Below are positions 51,008 to 59,778 of a stretch of DNA of 64,000 nucleotides, piece by piece (positions within the stretch are counted from its first letter, which is position 1; each line of letters starts with the position of its first letter). Location: the NCBI RefSeq assembly GCF_000712295.1, contig NZ_JMKI01000037.1, positions 124,001 through 188,000 on the forward strand, written 5' to 3'. A program made the position numbers and the translations under genes. Origin of the DNA: Synergistes jonesii (lineage in GTDB: Bacteria > Synergistota > Synergistia > Synergistales > Synergistaceae). The notes under the pieces were generated by a model. It ran no database searches. It was given only the letters and a program-made list of their open reading frames with translations, and had not been told where the DNA came from.

Positions 51008-51960
51008 CTTGCACCTCCGCCGCAGAGATAAAGAAGCGCCATCCTCGTCGCGACGCCGGAACGGACCTGTTCGAGTATCACGCTCTGATGCCCGTCGGCA
51101 ACCTCGGAGGCTATCTCCACACCCCTGTTTATCGGCCCGGGATGCATCGCGAGGGCTCCGGGCTTCGCGCGCTTCATCAATTCTTCGTCGGCGCCCCACC
51201 AGCGGTGATATTCGTCGACCGACGGAAAGAGCCCCTCCTGCTGTCTCTCTCTCTGTATCCTCAGCAGATAGACCATATCCGCACCCTTCACCGCGTCGCG
51301 CGGTTCGCGCTCGTAGGCTACCCCCAAGTCTTCGACCTCGCGCGGCATCAGCGTCGGCGGGCCGGAGAGGACGACTTCGCAGCCCATCGTCCTGAAGGCT
51401 ATGACGTCGCTGCGCGCCACCCTGCTGTGCAGTACGTCGCCTATCAGCGCGATCTTTCTGCCCTCAAGGTCGCCGTAATGCTTCCACGCGGTGTAAACGT
51501 CGAGCAGCGCCTGCGTCGGGTGCGCGTGAGTGCCGTCGCCGGCGTTGAGCACTATGCCACGCTTCAGCTTCGACGCGAGATACTGCGCCGCACCGACTGC
51601 ACCGTGGCGCATCACGACTATGTCGGCGCCCATCGACTCGAGCGTCCACGCGGTGTCGCGCATCGTCTCGCCCTTCGCCGTGCTCGAGCCGGAGGCCGAC
51701 CAGTTGACGACGTCGGCCGAGAGCATCTTTTCGGCGAGCTCGAAGGAGACGCGAGTGCGCGTCGAATTTTCGAAGAAGAGATTCACGCACATCTTGCCGC
51801 GCAGAGCCGGAACTTTTTTCACCGGCCTGTCCATAACGTTCTCCATCTGGCGGGACTGGTCGAGGAAGAATAAAAATTCGTCGCGCGTCCAGCCGTCAAG
51901 GTCTATAACGCTGCGATGGCGCCAGCCCATCGTGCCCATCTCGTTACGCGTCGCGCTCAC
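51004..51960 (-). CDS. pyrB: Aspartate carbamoyltransferase catalytic chain
   Basis: Joins carbamoyl phosphate and aspartate. The 318-aa protein has the carbamoyl-phosphate signature FFENSTRTRVSFELAEKML, SSTAKGETMRDT, VVMRHGAVGAAQ, NAGDGTHAHPTQALLD, IALIGDVLHSRVARSD and the aspartate-binding AMHPGPINRGVEI. No pyrI regulatory chain is adjacent. The GTG start at 51960 uses a GAGGTGG box that lies within the end of pyrR, overlapping it by 17 nt. Confidence 0.96.
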   Translation of the reverse strand: MSATRNEMGTMGWRHRSVIDLDGWTRDEFLFFLDQSRQMENVMDRPVKKVPALRGKMCVNLFFENSTRTRVSFELAEKMLSADVVNWSASGSSTAKGETMRDTAWTLESMGADIVVMRHGAVGAAQYLASKLKRGIVLNAGDGTHAHPTQALLDVYTAWKHYGDLEGRKIALIGDVLHSRVARSDVIAFRTMGCEVVLSGPPTLMPREVEDLGVAYEREPRDAVKGADMVYLLRIQRERQQEGLFPSVDEYHRWWGADEELMKRAKPGALAMHPGPINRGVEIASEVADGHQSVILEQVRSGVATRMALLYLCGGGAR

Positions 51961-52495
51961 AGATTACCACCTCATCCTTTCCGTCAAGCTCTTCCACCCT
52001 GACCTCTATGACTTCGTTCTTCGACGTCGGCACGTTCCTGCCGCAAATATCCGCGTGTATCGGCAGCTCGCGGTGCCCACGGTCGACGATCACCGCAAGC
52101 TGGACGCTCTGCGGACGACCGAGGTCGACGAGCGCCTCGAGCGCCGCGCGCACTGTGCGCCCCGTGAAGATGACGTCGTCTACGAGGAAAATATGCTTGC
52201 CGCAGATATCCTCAGGCATCCTCGTGCTGTGGACGATGGGCTGCTCCGAAAGCGTCGTCAGATCGTCGCGGTAGAGAGTTATGTCGAGCTCTCCGCAGGG
52301 GACCTTCACGCCTTCGGCGTCTTCAACGAGCTTCTGCAGGCGGCGCGCTATATATACGCCGCGGCGGTGGATGCCGACGAGAATCATCCTGTCGGTGCCC
52401 TTGTTGCGCTCGACCATCTCATGGGCGATTCTGCGTATCACGCGGTTCAAGTCCTGCGCGTTCATCAGCTTCGCCTTTTCTCTGAGCTCTGCCAT
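51944..52495 (-). CDS. pyrR: Bifunctional pyr operon regulator / uracil phosphoribosyltransferase PyrR
   Basis: A UMP-sensing RNA-binding attenuation protein with weak UPRTase activity. The 183-aa sequence has the PRPP-binding IFLVDDVIFTGRTVRAAL, RRIAHEMVERNKG, LVGIHRRGVYIARRL and GELDITLYRDDL, the usual PyrR pattern. First gene of the pyr operon, with an RNA hairpin matching the PyrR-binding consensus directly upstream. Confidence 0.96.
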   Translation of the reverse strand: MAELREKAKLMNAQDLNRVIRRIAHEMVERNKGTDRMILVGIHRRGVYIARRLQKLVEDAEGVKVPCGELDITLYRDDLTTLSEQPIVHSTRMPEDICGKHIFLVDDVIFTGRTVRAALEALVDLGRPQSVQLAVIVDRGHRELPIHADICGRNVPTSKNEVIEVRVEELDGKDEVVICERDA

Positions 52496-52636
52496 TTATA
52501 CTCCCCCTGATTCAATTGTTTTCCGGCAAAAAATAAGACCGCCCCTCTCGGGACAGTCTGTAAAAGCAGCGAAAGGCACGGCTTGGAACGGAAAAGAATC
52601 TCGCCGAAGCTCTGAAACGAAATCCCATTTCATCAT
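52496..52636 (-). CDS. Candidate 46-aa leader ORF across the pyr attenuator
   Basis: ATGATG with GGGGGTG 6 nt upstream opens a 46-codon frame (MMKWDFVSELRRDSFPF...) that reads straight through the PyrR-type hairpin (encoding TDCPERGG) and stops with TAA immediately before the pyrR ATG. No known family. Its good ribosome-binding site and exact end at pyrR suggest it is translated and may interact with attenuation or feed ribosomes into pyrR; the TAA-ATG junction is seen directly, the role is inference. Confidence 0.45.
   Translation of the reverse strand: MMKWDFVSELRRDSFPFQAVPFAAFTDCPERGGLIFCRKTIESGGV
52528..52559 (-). promoter_or_regulatory. PyrR-dependent attenuator hairpin of the pyr operon
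   Basis: Minus strand: a 10-bp stem AGACTGTCCC/GGGGCGGTCT around GAGA, followed by TATTTTTT. The stretch TCCCGAGAGG matches the PyrR binding core UCCNGNGAGG. The hairpin thus looks like a terminator that also contains the PyrR site; UMP-bound PyrR should favour termination. A competing antiterminator was not worked out. Confidence 0.85.
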
Positions 52637-52667
52637 CCGCCGCACCCCCTTTTTCTGAACTGCGAGC

Positions 52668-52696
52668 ATTATACAGGATATTTTTATTATATGCAA
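52668..52696 (-). promoter_or_regulatory. Sigma-70 promoter of the pyr operon
   Basis: TTGCAT (52691-52696), 17-nt spacer, perfect TATAAT (52668-52673). It predicts a leader of about 165 nt before pyrR containing the attenuator. Confidence 0.83.
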
Positions 52697-52735
52697 GCGG
52701 TTGCAAAAATTATTTCCGACGCTTCGGCGGCGTAC

Positions 52736-53980
52736 TTATCCCCGCTGGATTAGCCTGATAAGCGGGTCGTTTTTCAGCGCTTCTATCTCCTTCGCGCGGA
52801 TATATTCGCCTATCTGCGGGCCGCTCAGCCCTTCGGGGATTTTGCACTTCGACGCTTTTTTGACGAGCGCGAGCAGCCTGTCGTAATCGTTCAAAAAGGC
52901 GGGCGTCTCGCCGCGATTGTCGGCCGCCATTATCACGGAGAAACCGTCGGCTCCGATAGCTTCTTTTTCCAACGCGCGTATCAGGTCGCGGATCTCAGGC
53001 GGGCTTTTCATGCGGCTCGCGCGCATATGCTCCCTTGCTGCGAATGCCGCGCTCCTGCTCCACACGCGCGGCAGCGAAAGGGCCGCAGCGATCTCGCCGA
53101 TCATCGCTTCGCCCTTTTTTTCGTAGCCGTAATGACGGGGCAGCTCTTCCTCCGGCGTTTCACCCTTGCCGACGTCGTGCATCAGCACGGCGAAGCGAAC
53201 CTCCGGGCGCTCAGTTTTTTCGGCCGCCGCGTCGAGCGCCGTCATCGTATGCTCGAACGCGTCGCCTTCGGGATGAAACTCCGGCGGCTGCGCTTTGCCG
53301 ATAAGCCTGTAGAGCCACGGGAACTCGCTTTCAAGAAGGGCTGCGTCGCGCAGGTGTCTGAAGTACATAGAGGGGTGCCGCACGACGATAGCCTTCGCGA
53401 GCTCGAAAAATTTTCTCTCGGCGGGTTCGGCGCGCAGCTCCTCCGCGCAGCGCGCCATCATCGAAAGAGTCCGCGGCTCTATTGAAAATTCGAACTGTGC
53501 GGCCTGCCTCGCTGCGCGGAGAGCGCGCACGGGGTCTTCGTAGAAGCGCTCGGACGTCGCGCGTACGACGCGCGCAGCTATATCCCTCGCCCCACCGTAA
53601 GGGTCGATGAGCCGCCCCTCCGAATCGCGCGCCATGCTGTTGAGCGTGCAGTCGCGCCGATAGAGGTCTTCCTCGATCGTTATCTCTGGAGAGCAGAAGA
53701 CTTGGAAGCCCCTATAGCCGCTGCCGCTTTTTTTCTCGCGCCGCGCTAACGCTATCTCGCAGCGCAGCCCGTCGATCTCGTGCAGGAATACCGGGAAGGA
53801 GCGTCCGACGCGCCGCGCGTCCGGGAATTCCGACAAAAAATTTTTCGCCGCCACGCCGCATACGACGTAATCCCTGTCGCTCACTGCGCGCCCCATCAGA
53901 GCGTCGCGCACCGCACCGCCGACTAAGTACGCCGAGCCTCCCATTTTTTTTACTCTTGCAAAAAATTCTTTTTCCGTCAT
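52736..53980 (-). CDS. cca: CCA tRNA nucleotidyltransferase (class II, with HD domain)
   Basis: Adds or repairs 3' CCA on tRNAs. The 414-aa protein has AYLVGGAVRDALMGR, the metal-binding DRD (residues 35-37) in SDRDYVVCG, RRDCTLNSMA, and the ERxxxExxK-like motif with DPVRALRAARQAAQF. The C-terminal half carries an HD phosphohydrolase motif (EHTMTALDAA and LMHDVGKG), as in bifunctional E. coli-type Cca. All four tRNAs in this window already encode CCA, so a repair role fits. Confidence 0.92.
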   Translation of the reverse strand: MTEKEFFARVKKMGGSAYLVGGAVRDALMGRAVSDRDYVVCGVAAKNFLSEFPDARRVGRSFPVFLHEIDGLRCEIALARREKKSGSGYRGFQVFCSPEITIEEDLYRRDCTLNSMARDSEGRLIDPYGGARDIAARVVRATSERFYEDPVRALRAARQAAQFEFSIEPRTLSMMARCAEELRAEPAERKFFELAKAIVVRHPSMYFRHLRDAALLESEFPWLYRLIGKAQPPEFHPEGDAFEHTMTALDAAAEKTERPEVRFAVLMHDVGKGETPEEELPRHYGYEKKGEAMIGEIAAALSLPRVWSRSAAFAAREHMRASRMKSPPEIRDLIRALEKEAIGADGFSVIMAADNRGETPAFLNDYDRLLALVKKASKCKIPEGLSGPQIGEYIRAKEIEALKNDPLIRLIQRG

Positions 53981-53987
53981 CGCCTAT

Positions 53988-54010
53988 AAAAAAAGCCGCC
54001 TTCCGGCGGC
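53988..54010 (-). terminator. Terminator after frr
   Basis: A perfect 6-bp GCCGCC/GGCGGC stem with a 4-nt loop followed by TTTTTTT on the minus strand, between frr and cca. Confidence 0.88.
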
Positions 54011-54026
54011 CCGCGCTTCGCTTCGC

Positions 54027-54584
54027 TTACTTGTCCATTATCTCCTTCTCCTTGTCGGAGAGGACCGCGTCTATTTTTTTTATGAAAGCGTCGGTTTTGT
54101 CCTGCGCTTCTTTCTGGAATTTTTTCAGATCGTCTTCTGTAATCTTGCTGTCTTTTTCGAGCTTCTTCAGCGCCTCTATCGTGTCGCGGCGGATGTTGCG
54201 GACTGCGACGCGCCCCTCTTCGGCCATTTTATTTACCATTTTTTTGAGTTCGACGCGGCGCTGCTGGGTGAGCTCCGGCAGGTTGAGGCGAATCGATTCG
54301 CCGTCGTTCTGCGGGGTGATGCCGAGGCTCGACGCCTGTATGCTCTTTTCGATGGCCTTTATCGCGCTCCTGTCCCACGGAGTGATGACGATCTGACGCG
54401 CCTCTGGAACGTTCACGCTGCCCATGTTTTTGATCGGCGTCGGAGTGCCGAAGTAGTCTACCTTTATATCTTCAACGAGAGCGGGGTGCGCCCTACCGGT
54501 GCGAATCCCCAGCATCGAACCCTTGAGGTATTCTATGCTTTTTTCGCAGCGCGAGGTAAGTTCTTTCAATATTGCCTGAGGCAT
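54027..54584 (-). CDS. frr: Ribosome recycling factor
   Basis: Splits post-termination ribosomes with EF-G. The 185-aa L-shaped protein has MLGIRTGRAHPALVEDIKVD, GTPTPIKNMGSVNVPEARQ, ITPWDRSAIKAIEKSI, LNLPELTQQRRVELKK and VAVRNIRRDT, all conserved. It follows pyrH. Confidence 0.97.
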   Translation of the reverse strand: MPQAILKELTSRCEKSIEYLKGSMLGIRTGRAHPALVEDIKVDYFGTPTPIKNMGSVNVPEARQIVITPWDRSAIKAIEKSIQASSLGITPQNDGESIRLNLPELTQQRRVELKKMVNKMAEEGRVAVRNIRRDTIEALKKLEKDSKITEDDLKKFQKEAQDKTDAFIKKIDAVLSDKEKEIMDK

Positions 54585-54641
54585 TCAGCTCACTCCTTAG
54601 ATATTTTTTGTAATTATAGCACAAATGTTTTTCGGCGTTTC

Positions 54642-55349
54642 TCAGCACACCGTCGAGCCGATGTCCTCGCCGTCTATCAGCAGCCTGCGCAGATTGCCCT
54701 TCTGAAGCATGTTGAAGACTACGATCGGGATTTTGTTGTCCTGGCAGAGCGAGAAGGCCGCGGCGTCCATCACCTTGAGCTGCATACTCAGCGCGTCCAT
54801 GTAGCTGATCCGCGGCAACATGACGGCGCCGGGATATTTCGTCGGGTCCCTGTCGTATATCCCGTCGACCTTCGTTGCCTTTATCACGCAGTCCGCTCCT
54901 ATCTCCGACGCGCGCAGCGCCGCCGTCGTGTCGGTCGAGAAGTACGGCGAGCCTGTGCCAGCCGCGAATATGACTATCCTGCCCTTTTCAAGGTGGCGTA
55001 TCGCGCGGCGGCGTATCACGGTCTCGGCAATCTGGCGCATCTCTATCGCCGACTGGACGCGCGTCGGGCATCCGAGGCGTTCGAGGGCGTCCTGCAGCGC
55101 GAGCGCGTTGATGACCGTGCCGAGCATCCCCATGTAGTCGGCCTGCGCTCTCTCCACGCTCGTCGTCTGAGCGCCGCGGATGATGTTCCCTCCTCCGACG
55201 ACCATCGCGATCTGTACACCCTGCTTCGCCACCTCCGCGACCTCGGCGCAGATGTCGCGTATCGCTTCGTAGTCTAGTCCGAAATGTTCCTTCCCCGCTA
55301 AGATTTCGCCGGAAAGCTTAAGCAGCACCCTGTCGTATCTGCGTCCCAT
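54642..55349 (-). CDS. pyrH: UMP kinase
   Basis: Phosphorylates UMP to UDP. The 235-aa amino-acid-kinase-fold protein has RVLLKLSGEILAG, the Gly-rich VVGGGNIIRGA, MGMLGTVINALALQDAL, IFAAGTGSPYFSTDTTAALR and KVDGIYDRDPTKYPGA. It lies in the conserved rpsB-tsf-pyrH-frr cluster, behind a terminator that follows tsf. Confidence 0.97.
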   Translation of the reverse strand: MGRRYDRVLLKLSGEILAGKEHFGLDYEAIRDICAEVAEVAKQGVQIAMVVGGGNIIRGAQTTSVERAQADYMGMLGTVINALALQDALERLGCPTRVQSAIEMRQIAETVIRRRAIRHLEKGRIVIFAAGTGSPYFSTDTTAALRASEIGADCVIKATKVDGIYDRDPTKYPGAVMLPRISYMDALSMQLKVMDAAAFSLCQDNKIPIVVFNMLQKGNLRRLLIDGEDIGSTVC

Positions 55350-55384
55350 TTAACAGCCGCCTTTCATAAAAAATTTGCCTCGCA

Positions 55385-55414
55385 TAAAAAAAGCGAGGGA
55401 AGAAGTTCCCTCGC
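55385..55414 (-). terminator. Terminator between tsf and pyrH
   Basis: A perfect 9-bp stem (GCGAGGGAA/TTCCCTCGC) followed by TTTTTTTTA on the minus strand. It partly separates translation genes from pyrH-frr; I see no strong new promoter after it, so read-through probably feeds pyrH. Confidence 0.9.
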
Positions 55415-55432
55415 CTGACGGTTTTTGTTACG

Positions 55433-56029
55433 CTACGCCGCTATCTCGAAGCGGGCGAAGCGCCTTATTATGATGTTTTCGCCTATCTTCGCAATGTTCT
55501 CGACGACAAGGTCCTTCACCTTGATGTCGGGGTTGAGCGTGAATTTCTGCTCCATAAGGCAGTTCTCCTCGTAGAATTTGTTGAGGCGGCCTTCGGCGAT
55601 CTTCTCGAGCATCTTTTCCGGCTTGCCCTCTTCGCGGGCCTGAGCCATGATGACCGATCTCTCGCGCTCAAGAACGTCGGCGGGAACGTCTTCGGGCTTC
55701 ACATACGCCGGGTTGGCCGCCGCGATGTGGAGCGCGATGTCGTGCCCGAGCTTGTTGAACTCCTCGGTGCGCGCTACGAAGTCCGTCTCGCAGTCGAGCT
55801 CAAGAAGGACGGCGAGCTTCGTGTTGAAGTGCATGTATGTGAACATCTTGCCCTGAGAGGCCGTGCGCCCGGCTTTTTTCGCGGCCTTGGCGAGCCCCTT
55901 TTCGCGGAGGTAGTCGCAGGCTTTTTCCATATCGCCGTCGCATTCCACGAGGGCTTTTTTGCAGTCCATCATTCCGACCGATGTGCGAGCGCGAAGCTCC
56001 GATACCATTGCTGCGGTGATATTAGCCAT
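55433..56029 (-). CDS. tsf: Translation elongation factor Ts
   Basis: Nucleotide exchange factor for EF-Tu. The 198-aa protein is the short form (E. coli has 283 aa): N-terminal UBA-like LRARTSVGMMDCKKALVECDG split over two motifs, the core ELDCETDFVARTEEF, and one C-terminal subdomain with FYEENCLMEQKF. The short form is normal in many non-proteobacterial phyla. It starts 1 nt after rpsB. Confidence 0.96.
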   Translation of the reverse strand: MANITAAMVSELRARTSVGMMDCKKALVECDGDMEKACDYLREKGLAKAAKKAGRTASQGKMFTYMHFNTKLAVLLELDCETDFVARTEEFNKLGHDIALHIAAANPAYVKPEDVPADVLERERSVIMAQAREEGKPEKMLEKIAEGRLNKFYEENCLMEQKFTLNPDIKVKDLVVENIAKIGENIIIRRFARFEIAA

Positions 56030-56030
56030 T

Positions 56031-56864
56031 TTAGTTCTCCTTCCAGCCCTTCTGCTCAGCGAGCTCTTTCCCGCGAATCCTCAGCTCATCCTCCGAAAGA
56101 TCTTCCTGCGGCAGCTCTTCTTCCGCCGCCTCGGCCGCGGCCTCCCCTTCGGCAGGCTCCTCTTCGGCCTGGCGCGCGTCCTGTCCCTGTCGTCCTTCGA
56201 TGAAGGCGTCGGCCATCAGCCCCACCATCAGCTCGATGGCGCGGATGGCGTCGTCGTTTCCGGGAATCGGGTAGTCGATCAGGTCGGGGTCGCAGTTCGT
56301 ATCTACGATGGCGATGACCGGTATCTCAAGCTTGCGGGCCTCGAGGACCGCGATAGTCTCGCGGCGCGGGTCGATGACGAATATCGCGTCGGGAGCGTCT
56401 TTCATATCCTTGATGCCGGAGAGGTATTTTTCGAGTTTGTCTCGCTCTTTGCGGAGCTTGACTACTTCCTTCTTCGGATATTTGTTTATGCTGCCGTCTT
56501 CTTCCATCTGCTGCAGCTCGACCATGCGCGTCACGCGGCGGCGGATCGTAGCGAAGTTCGTAAGCAGCCCGCCGAGCCAGCGCTGGTTGATGTAGAACTG
56601 ACCGCATTTGAGCGCTTCGTCGCGGATCGGGTCCTGCGCCTGGCGCTTAGTGCCGACGAAGAGGACGCTACCGCCCTCCTTGGCGATCTCGCGCACGAAG
56701 TCGTAGGCTTTTTCCAGCCCCTTGACGGTCTTCTGCAGGTCGATGATATAGATTCCGTTGCGCTCCGTGAAGATGAAGGGCTTCATCTTCGGGTTCCAGC
56801 GTCTTGTCTGGTGTCCGAAATGGACGCCGCATTCAAGAAGCTGTTTCATACTTACCACACCCAT
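56031..56864 (-). CDS. rpsB: 30S ribosomal protein S2
   Basis: A 277-aa protein with [60 protein letters not shown] and [20 protein letters not shown]. The last 50 residues are a Glu/Ala-rich extension ([18 protein letters not shown]) beyond the usual core. AGGAGGG precedes the ATG. Confidence 0.97.
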   Translation of the reverse strand: MGVVSMKQLLECGVHFGHQTRRWNPKMKPFIFTERNGIYIIDLQKTVKGLEKAYDFVREIAKEGGSVLFVGTKRQAQDPIRDEALKCGQFYINQRWLGGLLTNFATIRRRVTRMVELQQMEEDGSINKYPKKEVVKLRKERDKLEKYLSGIKDMKDAPDAIFVIDPRRETIAVLEARKLEIPVIAIVDTNCDPDLIDYPIPGNDDAIRAIELMVGLMADAFIEGRQGQDARQAEEEPAEGEAAAEAAEEELPQEDLSEDELRIRGKELAEQKGWKEN

Positions 56865-56969
56865 GTGTATCCCTCCTGTTTTTTTCCTCCGTGCTCGTCA
56901 TCCGCCAAAGAGCCCGCGGCGGGGAACCTCTTTTGCGTCGGCGCACGTGTGGATTGCGAACCGCTCTCA

Positions 56970-56999
56970 AGTATATCACAGTACCGAAGGATATTGCAA
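56970..56999 (-). promoter_or_regulatory. Sigma-70 promoter for rpsB-tsf
   Basis: TTGCAA (56994-56999), 18-nt spacer, TATACT (56970-56975). The leader of about 100 nt contains a GC-rich hairpin near 56915-56935 that could be regulatory. The -35 box lies at the very end of panF. Confidence 0.7.
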
Positions 57000-57002
57000 A
57001 CT

Positions 57003-58487
57003 TCAGTGCTCCATTTCAAAAATTTTCAGCCGCTCAGCGCTCTCCGGCTTCCCGAAAAAGCTTCCGAGCGCGAAGGCGATTATCGAGACGGCGATCGTAG
57101 GCACTATAGCCGTCGTACCCGCTACGCGGGTCTTCGTGATGTTGAGCCAGAAGAACGCTCCGGCCCCCGTCAGCATCGAGAGTATCGCGCCAGTGGAGTT
57201 CGCGCGCCGCCAGTAAAGGCCGAAGAGCGTCGGGCAGAAGAAGACCGCCTCTAGGCCGCCGAAGGCGAAGAGGTTTATCCAGACGAGCAGCGACGGCGGC
57301 TTCATCGCGGCGAAGAATACCAGGACGCCTACGACGGCCGTCACGACGACGCTCATGCCGTGCACCTTTTTCGGCGGCAGCTTTTTATCGTCGTTCTTGG
57401 CGACGTAGTAGAAGTAGAGGTCCTTGACTATCGCCGCCGAGCACATGATCAGCATCGAATCGACTGTCGACATGATGGCCGCCAGAGGGCCGGCGATGAA
57501 GACTCCGGCCCAGAAGGGGGAGAGCAGCCTCACAGTCAGCGTCGGCACCGCCAGGTCTCCGACTTCTATTCCCGGGATTACGGCACGCCCCATCGCCCCG
57601 ACGAGGTGCATCGCGAGCATCGTGAAGCCGACGACGAACGTCCCGATGATCATCGCGTTGTGCATCGAGCGCGAATCTCTATAGCCGAGGCACTTCTGGG
57701 TCGTCTGCGGCAGGCCGAGTATGCCTATGCCGACGAGGACCCAGAAGGAGAGGATAAAGGGCTTCGGTATCGCACCGCCCGCGCCCGTCGGCGTCAGCAG
57801 CTGCGGGTCCGCCGCGTAGAGCGTGCCCATTATGCGTCCTACGCCACCGCCGACGGAGACTACGGCGGAAAGTATCGCGACCGACGCGACGAGCATCATT
57901 ATGCCCTGGATCGTATCCGTCAGCACCACCGCGCGGAAGCCTCCGACCGTCGTGTAGATGACGACCGTCAGGCCGAATATGATCAACCCGGTCTGGTACG
58001 AGTAGCCAGTGACGGCTTCAAAGAGACGCGCGCCGCCGATGAACTGCGCGAGCATCGACGCCATGAAGAAGACGAGAAGCGAAAGCGACGCGAGCACCAC
58101 TACGAAGTCGCTCGAGTAGCGTGCGCGGATGTAGTCGGTGATCGTCACCGCGCTGGTGCGCCGCGCTATCAGCGCGAAGCGCTTGCCGAGGACGCCGAGC
58201 GTAAGGAAGGCGGTCGGCACCTGTATCATCGAAAGAAGAATCCAGCCGAGCCCGACGTTGTACGCGACGCCAGGCCCGCCTACGAAGCTGCTCGCGCTCG
58301 TGTAGGTCGTGATTATCGCCATAGCCAGCACGAAGCCGCCCATCGAACGGCTGCCGATGAAGTACTCCTCCATGAAGCCCTTAGTGTCGCTCTTCTTCGC
58401 GGCGGCGCGGTTGCCCCAGAACGCGATGCCCATTATCAGTATGAAATAGAGAATCAGAGGAACGATCGTTCCGGCGTTACCGCTCAT
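57003..58487 (-). CDS. panF: Sodium:solute symporter, pantothenate permease type
   Basis: A 494-aa SSS-family transporter with about 13 TM helices. The segments YTSASSFVGGPGVAYNVGLGW (written in parts: YTSASSFVGGPG, AYNVGLGW), GGFRAVVLTDTIQGIMM and GPLAAIMSTVDSMLIM are SSS hallmarks, and overall it resembles PanF. The overlapping DUF997 (YhdT) gene upstream is the regular partner of panF in E. coli and others, which supports pantothenate as substrate. Confidence 0.85.
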   Translation of the reverse strand: MSGNAGTIVPLILYFILIMGIAFWGNRAAAKKSDTKGFMEEYFIGSRSMGGFVLAMAIITTYTSASSFVGGPGVAYNVGLGWILLSMIQVPTAFLTLGVLGKRFALIARRTSAVTITDYIRARYSSDFVVVLASLSLLVFFMASMLAQFIGGARLFEAVTGYSYQTGLIIFGLTVVIYTTVGGFRAVVLTDTIQGIMMLVASVAILSAVVSVGGGVGRIMGTLYAADPQLLTPTGAGGAIPKPFILSFWVLVGIGILGLPQTTQKCLGYRDSRSMHNAMIIGTFVVGFTMLAMHLVGAMGRAVIPGIEVGDLAVPTLTVRLLSPFWAGVFIAGPLAAIMSTVDSMLIMCSAAIVKDLYFYYVAKNDDKKLPPKKVHGMSVVVTAVVGVLVFFAAMKPPSLLVWINLFAFGGLEAVFFCPTLFGLYWRRANSTGAILSMLTGAGAFFWLNITKTRVAGTTAIVPTIAVSIIAFALGSFFGKPESAERLKIFEMEH

Positions 58488-58752
58488 TATTTTTCACCTC
58501 TTCCTCGTCGTCAAGAGGCAGTTCGATGAAAAAGAATTTCACGCAGAGCCACAACAGAATCGAAATCCCGATATATCCGACTATGCAGCTGTAGAAGAAC
58601 CATTCAGGAAAACCAAAAACAAAACGGTACTGCGACGGATCATCTCCGAAGCCGTAAGCCGTGACATACCACCACGCGAAGAAGAGGACGTAAAGAGCGA
58701 TAATAATCAGAGTCTCCCTCTTCGTCGCCTGCACAAACTTCCTTGAAGCCAT
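58477..58752 (-). CDS. yhdT: DUF997 / YhdT family membrane protein
   Basis: A 91-aa protein with two TM helices: about 14-34 (TLIIIALYVLFFAWWYVTAYG in parts: LIIIALYVLFFAWWY) and 50-74. It also has the WWYVTAYGFGDDP and FGFPEWFFYSCIVGY segments found in the family. It overlaps panF by 11 nt. In other bacteria the family accompanies panF; its exact function is not known. Confidence 0.87.
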   Translation of the reverse strand: MASRKFVQATKRETLIIIALYVLFFAWWYVTAYGFGDDPSQYRFVFGFPEWFFYSCIVGYIGISILLWLCVKFFFIELPLDDEEEVKNNER

Positions 58753-58801
58753 GATCGCACCCTCCGTTTAAAATTAATTTGTCTATGGCTTATGGCGAAT
58801 A

Positions 58802-58829
58802 AGTATAGTACAAAACGAGGTATTTTGCA
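58802..58829 (-). promoter_or_regulatory. Promoter candidate for yhdT-panF
   Basis: TGCAAA (58824-58829), 16-nt spacer, TATACT (58802-58807), about 50 nt before the yhdT start. Confidence 0.38.
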
Positions 58830-58833
58830 TCGC

Positions 58834-58867
58834 AAAAAAATGCGGCGGATAAAAAATTATCCGCCGC
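58834..58867 (-). terminator. Terminator of the Moco operon
   Basis: A perfect 11-bp stem (GCGGCGGATAA/TTATCCGCCGC) followed by ATTTTTTT on the minus strand, between the MogA-like gene and the yhdT promoter. Confidence 0.92.
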
Positions 58868-58906
58868 GGCAACTCTTTTTCAAAATTCTCTATTTTGCGT
58901 CGACCT

Positions 58907-59725
58907 TCAGGCGCCACGACGATGCCCGCCGCAATCTGAGGACGCGCCGATGAGGGTCTCGACGGCGTGACGCAGTCCGCCGCTCACCGCTTCGAAGCAC
59001 TGCGAAGCGCCGCGCCTGCTGCCCGGGAAGGCTATTATAAGAGAAGCTCCGCGCACGATCGCGAGCGAGCGCGTAAGGAAGGCGCGCGGCGTGTACTTAA
59101 GCGTCTGCATCCTCATCATCTCGCCGAAGCCCGGGACGAATTTGTCGGCGATCGAAAGAAGCGCCTCCGGCGTGTTGTCGCGCGGAGAAAGCCCCGTGCC
59201 CCCGGTCGTCAGTATCAAGCTTATCCCCTTAGCGGCCCATGCGCACACGGCTTCGCGTATCGCGTCGGGGTCGTCGGGCACGATTTTTCTTTCCTCGGTA
59301 ACGCAGCCCTGAAGAAAGGCGAGGCGTTCGAGCTCCGGACCGGCCGTGTCGACGCGCTCGCCGCGGCTCCCCTTGTCGCTCACGGTGAGGACCGCGCTCC
59401 GCAGCGGCTTCCATATCTCAGCGAACTGCGAAACGCCGATAAATCCCGCCGCGCATACGATAAATTTTTCGCCGGCCGCGTTCCAGCGCAGCAGCGCGCC
59501 TTCGTCGACGGAAAGGAAATCGCCCTCTTCGACGCCCGCCTCTGGCGGCAGCACGACCGTCAGCGCGCCGGCGAATTTTTCTGCGACGAGAGGCTCGCCG
59601 GCGCGCGCGAATCTCAGCGGGAGCTCGGCGTCGTTGACGCAGCTGCAGCCCGCACCGTTGGCGTGGACGTAGCAAAGAGTGTGCTCGCCCTCTAAAGACG
59701 GCGCGTAAAGCCTTAATATCCTCAT
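58907..59725 (-). CDS. MogA/MoaB-domain protein with MOSC-like N-terminal domain
   Basis: A 272-aa two-part protein. The C-terminal 160 residues are a MogA/MoaB domain: RSAVLTVSDKGSRGERVDTAGPEL (in parts: AVLTVSDKGSRGERVDTAGP), LILTTGGTGLSPRDNTPEAL and ASLIIAFPGSRRGASQCFEAV, the molybdopterin-adenylylation fold. The N-terminal 105 residues (EKFAGALTVVLPPEAGVEEG, ALLRWNAAGEKFIV) look like a reduced MOSC beta-barrel; that part is less certain. It ends the Moco operon and probably adenylylates or hands over molybdopterin. Confidence 0.85.
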   Translation of the reverse strand: MRILRLYAPSLEGEHTLCYVHANGAGCSCVNDAELPLRFARAGEPLVAEKFAGALTVVLPPEAGVEEGDFLSVDEGALLRWNAAGEKFIVCAAGFIGVSQFAEIWKPLRSAVLTVSDKGSRGERVDTAGPELERLAFLQGCVTEERKIVPDDPDAIREAVCAWAAKGISLILTTGGTGLSPRDNTPEALLSIADKFVPGFGEMMRMQTLKYTPRAFLTRSLAIVRGASLIIAFPGSRRGASQCFEAVSGGLRHAVETLIGASSDCGGHRRGA

Positions 59726-59778
59726 TTATTTTTCCCTCCCAAAATATCTTCGCCGATTTAATCCAGCGCGGGAGAATA

